From an uncultured Lachnospiraceae bacterium (GTDB lineage: Bacteria > Bacillota > Clostridia > Lachnospirales > Lachnospiraceae), in the NCBI GenBank assembly GCA_934292725.1, contig CAKQXY010000016.1:1-64000 (forward strand): a stretch of 64,000 nucleotides of DNA, given 5' to 3'. Below are positions 44,716 through 52,642 of this stretch, piece by piece. A program made the position numbers and the translations under genes. The stretch's first letter is position 1. The number at the start of each line of letters is the position of its first letter. The notes beneath the pieces were generated by a model, which was given only the letters and a program-made list of their open reading frames with translations, ran no database searches and was not told where the DNA came from.

Positions 44716-45597
44716 TCACCTCATCTCATACTGAATCAATTTCTCCTTCTGTGTCTGCCCTTTCTCATACGTACTGTTTGCATCACTAGCTGCTGCCACT
44801 ATTGCAATCGTCTGAGTTTTACTTGTGCCATCCTCAAACGCTGCACAAACTGTAACCTGTATTTTATCGAAAAGAATCGAATTTAACTCCTCTGTCCATT
44901 TTCCTGCCTCAATTGATTCACTCTTAAAAAATAAGTTTTCTGTTTGCTCATCATCCTCCGTGAATCCACAAATATTAACAAAACACCCCGCATCCTGATT
45001 TTCATAATCAATGGTATAGGAAGTGCAATACAGAACACTTTCCTGCTGATCATTGTTTTGGGAAATTCTTGGCAAATTCATTGTCTGCTCTGTATATAGA
45101 GTCATCTGTGTGCAAAACTTCTCAGGATTCTCCCCGATGATCTGAAACGCCCCCTTGTTAATCGTATATGTGATCTGCTTTATCTGTTCACCTTTGCACG
45201 AAACAGGAAAAGCGATGCAATAGCTGAGCATATCACTGTCTGATCTCATACCGAATACCCACGAATTTCCGTTCTCATTGTTTAACGCCACCGAATTTTC
45301 CGAACTGAGCTCCGATGCATAAACGCAAAGTGAAAATGCAGATGATGTTTTGTTTGTAACAAAATCCTGCTTTGTTTCTGTATACGATACTTGTCCATTT
45401 CCAAAACGATTGAGCTGCACACCTGCAACCACACAGGCAGCCGCAGCAATTCCTGCTGTTATACAGACACGCAACCTTCTTTTTCGTTTCATTCTATTTT
45501 TATAATTATTTGTATTTTTTTGGATCACAACATCTCGCTCATCAATTTCAGGCTTCAATGCCTGCTTCATCAACTGTTCAAATCGCTCATCTGTCAA
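44716..45597 (-). CDS. Putative membrane anti-sigma factor
   Basis: This 293-residue protein has a cytoplasmic N-terminal part (about 1-42), one membrane helix (about 43-62, ending AACVVAGVQL) and a large extracytoplasmic domain of about 230 residues. The gene overlaps the ECF sigma gene by 11 bases, the usual layout for sigma and its anchored inhibitor. The start is read as TTG at 45597 with GGAGG nine bases upstream. No zinc-binding HxxxCxxC motif is seen, so it is not a ZAS-type anti-sigma factor. The signal sensed outside is unknown. Confidence 0.72.
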   Translation of the reverse strand: MTDERFEQLMKQALKPEIDERDVVIQKNTNNYKNRMKRKRRLRVCITAGIAAAACVVAGVQLNRFGNGQVSYTETKQDFVTNKTSSAFSLCVYASELSSENSVALNNENGNSWVFGMRSDSDMLSYCIAFPVSCKGEQIKQITYTINKGAFQIIGENPEKFCTQMTLYTEQTMNLPRISQNNDQQESVLYCTSYTIDYENQDAGCFVNICGFTEDDEQTENLFFKSESIEAGKWTEELNSILFDKIQVTVCAAFEDGTSKTQTIAIVAAASDANSTYEKGQTQKEKLIQYEMR

Positions 45598-46123
45598 TTC
45601 CTCTCGCCTCCAATTCCTGTTTTAAAATTGATTTTGCCTTTCGGATTCTTGTTTTCACCGTATTGACCGGCACTTTCATACATGTTGCAATTTCTTCCAT
45701 TGTCAGCCCAGCACTGTAACTTAAGCAGATTGGAATTCGATATTTTTCTGGTAGCATCTGCACTGCATTTCTCACCTCTGCAATCTCCTGTTTGTTGATC
45801 ATCATCTGTTCCGGTGTCGTGTCCCAATCCGCCGCAAATGAAGAAACCGTTTCCTGATGCTCTTCCAAGCTGCTGACTGGCGCGATTCGCATACGGTTTG
45901 CATATTTTTTCTTTTTGTTTTTCCACAGCAAAACAGCAACAGACAACGCATAGCTTTTGCTATTTTGCTCTGCTTTCAATGACACCCGCTTTTCCAATAA
46001 CAAAACCATCGCGTCCTGATATAGCTCATCTCCCTGCTCTTTGTTATTCGTAATGATACGGCAGAACCTCAGAATATCCGGCCCTGCGTTCATGACAAAT
46101 GATTCAAATTCTGTGTCAGACAT
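45587..46123 (-). CDS. ECF-type sigma-70 family RNA polymerase sigma factor
   Basis: This 178-residue sigma factor has region 2 (about 15-75, FCRIITNNKEQGDELYQDAM) and region 4 (about 115-172, LPEKYRIPICLSYSAGLTME with the helix VPVNTVKTRIRKAKSIL). It is the first gene of an operon encoding an anti-sigma-like protein, an exported protein and an ABC exporter. By the usual ECF logic it is held inactive until an envelope signal is sensed, then transcribes this operon. AAAGGA precedes the ATG. Confidence 0.93.
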   Translation of the reverse strand: MSDTEFESFVMNAGPDILRFCRIITNNKEQGDELYQDAMVLLLEKRVSLKAEQNSKSYALSVAVLLWKNKKKKYANRMRIAPVSSLEEHQETVSSFAADWDTTPEQMMINKQEIAEVRNAVQMLPEKYRIPICLSYSAGLTMEEIATCMKVPVNTVKTRIRKAKSILKQELEARGIDR

Positions 46124-46310
46124 CCCTTATCCTTTCTGTATCGTGTATTTTTACAGTGCACTTGTACTTTGCAGCTGTAGCTTGCATTTGAAGCTTAAAA
46201 CTTGCTTTTAAAGCTTGCCATCTCAGCTTTATGCTTTTTCTCTTTACTGGTATATTGTATCATCGCAAAAAAAAGTTTTCAAAAAACTCTTTTAAATAAA
46301 AAAAGAACCG

Positions 46311-46372
46311 CCAGGGGGACAGGAACGCCGGCTCTTTTATTGGGTACACTGGCTCAATTAATGTCCACGTGG
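46311..46372 (-). repeat. Accessory-region repeat, module C in inverted orientation (copy 7)
   Basis: CCAGGGGGACAG opens it, GGGTACACTGGCTCAATTA follows, and it ends GTCCACGTGG. It matches the minus-strand reading of module C elsewhere. The right half is shorter than in 54175-54250. Confidence 0.75.
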
Positions 46373-46491
46373 TATTTCTATATGATAACAGCTTTTATTC
46401 CAAAATGATAAAGCAAGAACTTGCTACAACGGCCATTCAATGTCTGAAAATTGTAAGAGTACCTAGCACTACGTCAATATACCTTCTATCA

Positions 46492-46733
46492 AAATGATAA
46501 AGCTATGGTACCACACAAAAAGGTATGATACAATGCAGGTTAGATACTTCTTATATGCAAAAAAGACCACATTGTTTGCGGCCTCTTTAAACTATGGCAG
46601 AGCTGCGTCAAAAAAGACGCCATAGCCGCTTTTGCAGCTTCTGGCGCCTTTTCATAACAATTGTAAGCCACAGGGACAGTAATCAAACCAATGTACCCAA
46701 TTAAAAGGCCGCCGAACCTGTCCCCATGGTCAC
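46492..46733 (+). repeat. Accessory-region repeat, copy 3 (flank plus modules A, B, C)
   Basis: The flank 46492-46555 equals 39258-39320 apart from a few changes and includes the TTGTAT/TACCAT promoter-like pair on the minus strand. Modules A, B and C follow (46556-46733), ending CCCCATGGTCAC. It joins copy 4 head to tail without a spacer. Confidence 0.9.
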
Positions 46734-46912
46734 TGCAAAAAAAGACCACATTGTTTGCGGTCTTTTTAAACTGTGGCAGAGCTGCGTCAAAAAACGCCAT
46801 AGCCGCTTTTGCAGCTTCTGGCGCCTTTTGCATAACTTAATTGTAAGCCACCGGGACAGTAATCAAGCCAATGTACCCAATTAAAAGACCGCCTGACCTG
46901 TCCCCATGGTTA
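46734..46912 (+). repeat. Accessory-region repeat, copy 4 (full length)
   Basis: A 179-bp full unit comprises the A hairpin (AAAGACC/GGTCTTT), module B and module C. The ends CCACCGGGACAG and CCATGGGGACAG (reverse strand) form imperfect terminal inverted repeats. The stop codon and last residues of the neighbouring ABC ATPase gene lie within module C. Confidence 0.92.
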
Positions 46913-47768
46913 CGCGATACAAATATACATCTTCCAGTGTAGGTGTTTCCATTCTTCGCTTCTGCTTTGGCACAGGACTGTCTCCGATTACTCGAACCTC
47001 AAAACCACCGGCTGCCAGATACACATTGCTGATAAGTGCACACTGTTGGAGCCGCGTTACACCCTGTTTTGTTGCTCTCACCGTATACACCAATCCTTCC
47101 AATTCCTGTATCAGATTTTCCGGCCAGTCCATTGCAATGAGCTTTCCTGAGCGCATCAAAAGGATTTCATTTGAAATACATTCCACATCCTGAACAACAT
47201 GCGTTGCAATCATGACGATACGTTTTTGAGCACTCTCGCTGATAAGATTGCGAATTCTGATGCGTTCCTTTGGATCAAGACCTGCTGTCGGTTCATCTAA
47301 CAGCAGCACTTCTGGATCATTTAAAAGTGCCTGTGCAATTAATAAACGCTGCTTCATACCTCCTGACAATGTCTTTATCTTCTGATGGCGTGCATATTCC
47401 AAATTCATCTGCTCTAATAGCTCATCAATTCTAGTGCGCTGTTCTCGTTTCGGCACATTTTTTAATGATGCCATATAATGTAAATATTCTGTCACACGAA
47501 AATCATCATACAGCCATTGCTGCTGTGGAGCGTAGCCAAGGCTTGCTCTATACTGCTTTCCCTGCTTTTTAATATCCTCTCCATTGTACATGACACAGCC
47601 TCCATCTGGCTGCAAATTTGCCGTCATGATATTCATTAACGTCGTTTTTCCTGCACCGTTTGGTCCAAGCAGTCCATATATTCCTTCTCTCATCTGAAAC
47701 GAAATATGATCTAAAACGGTTCCCTTTTTGGAATAACTTTTTGAAATATCTTGTATTTCCAGCAACAT
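46881..47768 (-). CDS. ABC transporter ATPase; 3' end encoded by the repeat
   Basis: This 295-residue ATPase has Walker A GPNGAGKTTLMN, signature LSGGMKQRLLIAQ, Walker B VLLLDEPTAGLD and switch ATHV, and is closest in layout to BcrA/lantibiotic-immunity or Na+-exporter ATPases. ATG 47768 follows GGAGGG. The last residues, VTMGTGQAVF, and the TAA stop are read from module C of repeat copy 4, so the native C-terminus was probably replaced by a repeat insertion. Core motifs are intact and the protein may still work. It follows a fused permease gene by 19 bp. Confidence 0.92.
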   Translation of the reverse strand: MLLEIQDISKSYSKKGTVLDHISFQMREGIYGLLGPNGAGKTTLMNIMTANLQPDGGCVMYNGEDIKKQGKQYRASLGYAPQQQWLYDDFRVTEYLHYMASLKNVPKREQRTRIDELLEQMNLEYARHQKIKTLSGGMKQRLLIAQALLNDPEVLLLDEPTAGLDPKERIRIRNLISESAQKRIVMIATHVVQDVECISNEILLMRSGKLIAMDWPENLIQELEGLVYTVRATKQGVTRLQQCALISNVYLAAGGFEVRVIGDSPVPKQKRRMETPTLEDVYLYRVTMGTGQAVF

Positions 47769-47787
47769 AATATCCCTCCATTTCATC

Positions 47788-50088
47788 CTATCGATCTACC
47801 TGAAACCGTTTCCATGCCAAAAATAAACACAATAGCGACATAAGCAGTACTGCACAAGCGTATATGGCAAAAAACGTCAGATCTCCGCCTTTATCCAATA
47901 TTCTCTCCATATCAAAAATGTGATCAGCAAACAAACTTTGTTCTGGCATCCTGCCTACCATTTTAAGAATCAGAGGACTAATAAAAATAAGCATTCCAAC
48001 AAAAAAAGTTCGCTGAAACTGACGAATCCATACCGATAAGGACAATAGCAGCATTCCGCACGCACAAACACAAATGGTCTGAAGCAGCGTAATCAAAATT
48101 AAATACTGCTGAATGCTAAGAGAAAATGGAAAATCTTTTAGCTTAGAAATACTATACACAGGTGCATTCCACCCCTCAAATAAAAAAGCATTTTCAATAT
48201 TTCTACATTTTAAATACATCCGAAATGCACATAAAATGAATGATGTGATCAGCACACAAACACTTTGCCCTACAAAGGTTGCTGCTGCCCCTCGCTCTGT
48301 TGATCGGATCAAAAAAACTGATTTATTCTTAAAATTTCTTGTCATACAAGCGGAGGCTGATAGCACTACAATTACCATCAGGACAATATTAACGATCATT
48401 CCTGCATCATTTTTCATCATTAAGTTGTCAAATGCACTCTGACTGACAATCCATGCATCTTCATCCAAATTTTTATATTGCTCATAAAACATTGAAAATG
48501 CCGATGCCTTTTGCTGACTCTGTTTGATAATCCACCGTTTTCCCTGAATCTGTTCATCTGTTATTTTATGATCAGCATATGCTTTTTCACTTTCCTGCAG
48601 CTGTTCATCCAGAGATTTGTAGTACACATAATTTTCCTCAATCTTCCTTTTTTTATCTTCTGTCAGTGCACCCTTATATTCCTTTACAAATTCTTCTGCT
48701 TCCTGCTCTTCTTTTGATATATAGTAACTGTCACTCTCATGGTTTGATACGACTGTCATGCACAACATACCACTAATCACCAACAATATGCCTGCAAGTT
48801 TATAGAAATAAATTTTTTGTTCCCAGTACCATGGCGAATGAAGCACACATACAGGCATTTTTTTATATTTAACTTTTTGGATTACCTGCAAGAAACGTTC
48901 CGCTGTATGTTTTCCTGCCCGCATTTTTTCATTATGTACAAATAAAGCCCCAAGAACTGGAATCAAAACTATCATCATTGCAAACCACACGCCACTCCAT
49001 ATTTTCACAAAGGAAACCGGATATCCAAAGCAATTCAAATTTTGATACACCGTCAATATTTCACAGCCATCCAAAAAATAAAAGAAATTCAGGTAGCGAA
49101 GCAAGCGCCATTTTGACAATGACGTAATCAACGTATATAAAAGATATTCGCCCAACAAAATGGCAATAATACCGCACACTGGTCCAGTAGTTCCTCTGAC
49201 TGCTAAAATGCCTACCCAAATGCCAAGCGAAACAGCCATAAGTGCAAGTTCCTTTACCACTCCAAGCAGCACAATATATGTTCCTACTGTAAGCGAAATG
49301 CCACAGCTTTGAAATTTTGGAACAGACTGTATTGCTCGGTCTAAACCACCAAATCCATACAGCTTGGCTGCAATCGCATAATTGCTTCCATATAAAAACA
49401 TAAATGCACCAATCTCTAGGATAAGCGCTGTCATAACCTTCGCAATACCCAACATTTCTCTTCCGCGGACACAGCTGCTTACAAGATTCAGTGCATTATT
49501 TTCCTGCTCCCACTTAAACAACATAAATCCGATATAAATTGCAAACAGCAGCAGCAACCAATCTGTCCAAAATGCATTGCCCAAAAACATAACGCCTTCA
49601 TTAATACCGACTTGCAGCTGTTCATCTAATTTTTCATAATCTGCCGCTGTCTTTTGTATATTACGATAAGAAAAAGAATTGGCATCACCCCACAAAGGAG
49701 AAAGCTTCATCTGTTCGGCTCGCGTCTTCAGATTTTCAGTGAATGAAACATATTGATCAAATGCATCATATTGATCCAGATAATATCCAAGCAGATTCAA
49801 TTCTCGGTAAAGTGCCTTATCAACTGTTTTATTTTCATACAAAGTATTCTGTATTTCAGCAAACAGATCTTCCTGCTTTTTCTTAAGACCATCTCTTGTT
49901 TCTGTTCCCGACAGCAATGCTTCTTTTGTCGCTTCTAGCTGTGTCCGTCCATTTATAATAGTTTCATAATCACGATACTGAAAATACACGCCCAAAAACA
50001 AATTTAGAAAAACAATTGCCACAAACAGCAAGCAGGCACGAAAATTGCAAAACACCTTTCGTATCTCATAATAAATCACGTTTGCCAT
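47788..50088 (-). CDS. Fused ABC-2-type permease with two extracellular helical domains
   Basis: This 766-residue membrane protein reads as two permease halves in one chain. Each half has a first membrane helix (about 15-35; about 420-440), then a Lys/Glu/Gln-rich extracellular helical stretch (about 40-150; about 450-540), then five or six further helices. It resembles bacitracin- or lantibiotic-type exporter permeases, which usually carry one such loop or occur as two proteins. With the downstream ATPase it forms an exporter of unknown substrate, perhaps a peptide. AAAGAGGTG precedes the start closely. Confidence 0.82.
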   Translation of the reverse strand: MANVIYYEIRKVFCNFRACLLFVAIVFLNLFLGVYFQYRDYETIINGRTQLEATKEALLSGTETRDGLKKKQEDLFAEIQNTLYENKTVDKALYRELNLLGYYLDQYDAFDQYVSFTENLKTRAEQMKLSPLWGDANSFSYRNIQKTAADYEKLDEQLQVGINEGVMFLGNAFWTDWLLLLFAIYIGFMLFKWEQENNALNLVSSCVRGREMLGIAKVMTALILEIGAFMFLYGSNYAIAAKLYGFGGLDRAIQSVPKFQSCGISLTVGTYIVLLGVVKELALMAVSLGIWVGILAVRGTTGPVCGIIAILLGEYLLYTLITSLSKWRLLRYLNFFYFLDGCEILTVYQNLNCFGYPVSFVKIWSGVWFAMMIVLIPVLGALFVHNEKMRAGKHTAERFLQVIQKVKYKKMPVCVLHSPWYWEQKIYFYKLAGILLVISGMLCMTVVSNHESDSYYISKEEQEAEEFVKEYKGALTEDKKRKIEENYVYYKSLDEQLQESEKAYADHKITDEQIQGKRWIIKQSQQKASAFSMFYEQYKNLDEDAWIVSQSAFDNLMMKNDAGMIVNIVLMVIVVLSASACMTRNFKNKSVFLIRSTERGAAATFVGQSVCVLITSFILCAFRMYLKCRNIENAFLFEGWNAPVYSISKLKDFPFSLSIQQYLILITLLQTICVCACGMLLLSLSVWIRQFQRTFFVGMLIFISPLILKMVGRMPEQSLFADHIFDMERILDKGGDLTFFAIYACAVLLMSLLCLFLAWKRFQVDR

Positions 50089-50120
50089 CACCTCTTTCTT
50101 ATCTGCTTTTTTCTGACATA

Positions 50121-51317
50121 CTAATGCATATCATACAAACTGCCTTCTACAATTGTTTGCAATGCTGCATTTCCCATTTCTAACTTTTCCTTATCAAAAG
50201 CAAGAATGCTGCGATAAACCTGTCCATCTGTCATGCCAAAAAAGCAGGATATGAATCCATACTGACCAGATCCAGCAACTGGATTTACATCTAACAAATG
50301 CCTTTCATCCTGTGATTTCTCCTCAATTGCAATCACACTAACCTGTTCGCCTTCCTTTGTGTAAACATATATCTGATTATCTTCAAAGGAAGCCAGATAA
50401 ATATTCTCATCGTCCATAACAGTTTGTCCAAGTGACATCTGTGTAATATATTTGGCATCTGTGCCGTCTAAATCACACACATAAATATCTGATTTCATAG
50501 TATCCATACTTGAAAGTCTTATATACAGCTTTTCATCTGATATGCCCACTACATATGCTTCGCTATCCTCAATCTCTGGACTATTCTGGAGGAGATTTTC
50601 TACAGTCTCACCTGTACTTAAATCGGTGCAGTCCAGCGCCGCAATATATGTTTCATTATCATCCACACCTGTCTCTGAAAAATACAAGCGATCTTCATAC
50701 GCATATAAATCCATAATTTGACTCATATTCCATTCTGAGCGATAGAGACTCTCTTGCTTTCCAGTTTCTAAATCAAACGCTGTAATTACACCATGATCAT
50801 CTTCATCAATATATGTCGTAAAAATTTGATTGCGATGAATTAAAAAATTATTTCCGTCTGTTTCGATTACTGCTTTCTTATCACGATTCTCGCCATCTGC
50901 CGTAATTTCCATTAAATTATAGGTGCGATTACCCTTACTGAAAATCCCAGTATCGTCAATCCCGTAAATCATTCCGTCATAATACACAATCTGAGCCTGT
51001 CCCTGCTGAAATATTGCCTGACATGAACTATCTTTATGCATGCAGTTTGGTTTATTACATAATAAAATCGGTGTAAGTGACTCTTTTTCTACAAAATAAA
51101 GATAATTGTTTACTGCAATATAATAGCCAAGCTCTGATTCGGTTACAAACTTCTCATATGAATTGTTATAATATGCTGCATTCCAATCTAATGAATCCTT
51201 CTGTGTTTCCTCTGCTAAGGTCAGTTTGGGTACAAAAGAAACTGCCGCCGCACCAAGCAGCAGTTTCGAAATGAATGCCGCAACATGCTGATTTCTTTTT
51301 CCTGTTTTTTTCGCCAT
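50121..51317 (-). CDS. Secreted beta-propeller-like protein of unknown function
   Basis: This protein of about 398 residues has a signal peptide ending K-L-T-L-A before E-E and no lipobox. It then has repeated short beta motifs such as YYDGMIYGIDDTGIF, AYEDRLYFSETGVDDNETY and DENIYLASFEDNQIYVY, the pattern of DUF5050-like propeller proteins. A CNKPNCMHKDSSC motif near residue 90 may bind metal or form disulfides. It lies 32 bp before the fused permease gene and likely shares its operon, as an extracellular partner of the exporter. ATG 51317 has GAGGG nine bases upstream; an ATG two codons earlier is possible. Confidence 0.78.
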   Translation of the reverse strand: MAKKTGKRNQHVAAFISKLLLGAAAVSFVPKLTLAEETQKDSLDWNAAYYNNSYEKFVTESELGYYIAVNNYLYFVEKESLTPILLCNKPNCMHKDSSCQAIFQQGQAQIVYYDGMIYGIDDTGIFSKGNRTYNLMEITADGENRDKKAVIETDGNNFLIHRNQIFTTYIDEDDHGVITAFDLETGKQESLYRSEWNMSQIMDLYAYEDRLYFSETGVDDNETYIAALDCTDLSTGETVENLLQNSPEIEDSEAYVVGISDEKLYIRLSSMDTMKSDIYVCDLDGTDAKYITQMSLGQTVMDDENIYLASFEDNQIYVYTKEGEQVSVIAIEEKSQDERHLLDVNPVAGSGQYGFISCFFGMTDGQVYRSILAFDKEKLEMGNAALQTIVEGSLYDMH

Positions 51318-51357
51318 ACGCATTTGCCCTCAATTCATTTGACCAATAAATCTTCTC

Positions 51358-51428
51358 TAAAGCCACAGGGACAGTAATTAAGCCAGCGTACCCAATTAAA
51401 AGACCGCCGGACCTGTCCCCATGGTCAC
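51358..51428 (+). repeat. Accessory-region repeat, copy 5 (module C only)
   Basis: A 71-bp module C runs from TAAGCCACAGGGACAG to CTGTCCCCATGGTCAC. The TGA stop of the secreted-protein gene lies in its last bases. It is the left end of a segment duplicated at 54696. Confidence 0.9.
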
Positions 51429-52111
51429 TTGGTTTTGTCATACAGATCTGCTATTATTTCTGCTGGGGTATTTCCCGATACTACAATACACGTTCCTGTA
51501 ACTTCTTCCTCATCCGAAAGTAATTCATCATATCTCGTCATATCCTCTGCCGTTTCCCAATCTTCCTCTGGAAAACGTGCTTCAATTGACTTGATCTCAT
51601 CTGAATCCAATGGTTCCCAATAATCCACAAATTTGAATGTATTCTCACTGTCTTTTTCAAAGGTTGCTGAAACTGCATATTTTCCTGTATAGTCTGCATT
51701 GCTTTCATATGAGGTAATTCCAAACAATGTAATTGTATCGTCCTGTGTTTCTTCTGATATTACAAAAACCTTTGCAGAAACATCAATATCATTTTCTGAG
51801 TTCTGATACCAAGTTTCGTGCATCCATTTAACTGCCCATCCTAAAAGATTAGCATCATCACTGCATCCATCTGGAAAATAAAAATAGGTGTCTTTTGTTG
51901 TGACATAAACAACACCAGTATCAAGCTGATCCTGATCAATCTCTAACAACTTCTGATTATCAATTACGTCTGTGTTTTCCTCTGATATGCTCTGAGGTTC
52001 TGTCTCTGTAATATTTTCCGATGCAAAAGGTACTTGCATCATATTCATACCAAATAATAACGCTCCTGTCGAAATACCAAATACTGTTCTCAAAATCTTA
52101 TTATGACTCAT
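51425..52111 (-). CDS. Secreted protein of unknown function, copy 1 (BlaI/BlaR1-linked)
   Basis: This 228-residue protein has a signal peptide (about 1-30, ISTGALLFGMNMMQVPFAS) and an acidic mature domain. Recognisable stretches are VVYVTTKDTYFYFPDGCSDD, GWAVKWMHETWYQNSE, a beta-rich middle and TGTCIVVSGNTPAEIIADLY at the end. I do not recognise a family. ATG 52111 follows AAGGAGGG. A 10+6+10 operator overlaps the -10 and start of its promoter, and a BlaI-like repressor gene diverges 147 bp away. The stop codon is supplied by repeat copy 5. A near-identical copy lies at 54763-55449. Confidence 0.85.
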   Translation of the reverse strand: MSHNKILRTVFGISTGALLFGMNMMQVPFASENITETEPQSISEENTDVIDNQKLLEIDQDQLDTGVVYVTTKDTYFYFPDGCSDDANLLGWAVKWMHETWYQNSENDIDVSAKVFVISEETQDDTITLFGITSYESNADYTGKYAVSATFEKDSENTFKFVDYWEPLDSDEIKSIEARFPEEDWETAEDMTRYDELLSDEEEVTGTCIVVSGNTPAEIIADLYDKTK

Positions 52112-52144
52112 CTGTTTTCCCTCCTTAAAATTTTCTACAGCTCT

Positions 52145-52170
52145 TGTTACTCTATAGTTGTAGAGTAACA
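52145..52170. promoter_or_regulatory. BlaI-type operator 1
   Basis: TGTTACTCTA-N6-TAGAGTAACA has perfect 10-bp arms. It covers the -10 region (TACTCT) of the secreted-protein promoter, where a BlaI-like dimer would block RNA polymerase. Confidence 0.78.
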
Positions 52171-52190
52171 TACTATACATAGATTGTCAA
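52162..52190 (-). promoter_or_regulatory. Promoter of secreted-protein gene copy 1
   Basis: On the minus strand, TTGACA (52190-52185) and TACTCT (52167-52162) are 17 bp apart. The -10 lies inside the operator. Confidence 0.6.
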
Positions 52191-52199
52191 TCACAAAGA

Positions 52200-52228
52200 T
52201 TGACTTATTAGCTATTTTATTTTAAAAT
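52200..52228 (+). promoter_or_regulatory. Promoter of the BlaI-like / BlaR1-like operon
   Basis: TTGACT (52200-52205) and TAAAAT (52223-52228) are 17 bp apart, back to back with the secreted-protein promoter. No second operator copy is seen over it. Confidence 0.65.
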
Positions 52229-52258
52229 GAAAGAAAAAAGAGGAGGATTATCATTCAC

Positions 52259-52642
52259 ATGGAAAAAATGACAGATGTTGAACTTCAGATCATGGATTGC
52301 ATCTGGTCTATTGGTACAGATGTTTCGCCATCGCAAGTTCTAACACTTCTTAATGAACGTTTTCAACGCGGATGGACGCTTCAAACGCTATCTACCTACA
52401 TGCTTCGCATGGCTGGAAAGGGATATCTGACATATCAGCGGAAAGGTCGGGTATCTGTCTATCATCCACTAATCACAAAGGATACTTACTTTGAACAAAC
52501 CGCAGTTGACTATTCAAAAATTTGGGGAAAGGGAGTTTTGAAACGTATGGCTGCCGCTCTAATTAAAGAAAATGAGCTGTCAAAAGACGATATTCAGGAC
52601 TTAAAGGATTATTTAGATGAATTTGATTCAATGGGGCACTGA
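52259..52642 (+). CDS. BlaI/MecI/CopY-family repressor
   Basis: This 127-residue winged-helix repressor has the family start LTDAE-like TDVELQIMDCIWSIG, a recognition region around TLQTLSTYMLRMAGKGYL and a C-terminal dimer helix (LSKDDIQDLKDYLDEFD). In BlaI systems the repressor is cleaved when the membrane sensor detects its signal. The next gene encodes such a sensor and overlaps by 26 bp. The ATG is 12 bases after GAGGAGG, a long spacing, but no better start exists. The divergent operator is its likely target. Confidence 0.93.
   Translation: MEKMTDVELQIMDCIWSIGTDVSPSQVLTLLNERFQRGWTLQTLSTYMLRMAGKGYLTYQRKGRVSVYHPLITKDTYFEQTAVDYSKIWGKGVLKRMAAALIKENELSKDDIQDLKDYLDEFDSMGH

Larger units (their letters stand above)
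46124..46880. other. Repeat-filled intergenic region upstream of the sigma gene
   Basis: A 757-bp gap that is almost wholly repeat: an inverted module-C copy (46311-46372), a promoter-bearing flank shared with 39258 (46492-46555) and two tandem full repeats (46556-46912). The stretch 46140-46230 has GCAAG-rich short repeats that could belong to the sigma-operon promoter. A 97-codon frame across the tandem repeats is not a gene. Confidence 0.75.
51358..52195. repeat. Segmental duplication, copy 1
   Basis: About 840 bp, including module C, a secreted-protein gene, its operator and its promoter, recur at 54696-55533 with a constant offset of 3338 bp and no indels. The encoded proteins differ at one residue (Leu or Met six residues from the C-terminus). 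Confidence 0.93.

Noticed and set aside
46540..46833. 97-codon minus-strand frame across two tandem repeats
   Set aside because: It lies wholly in intergenic repeat copies 3 and 4, encodes the same peptide twice (KAPEAAKAAMA) and has no ribosome binding site.
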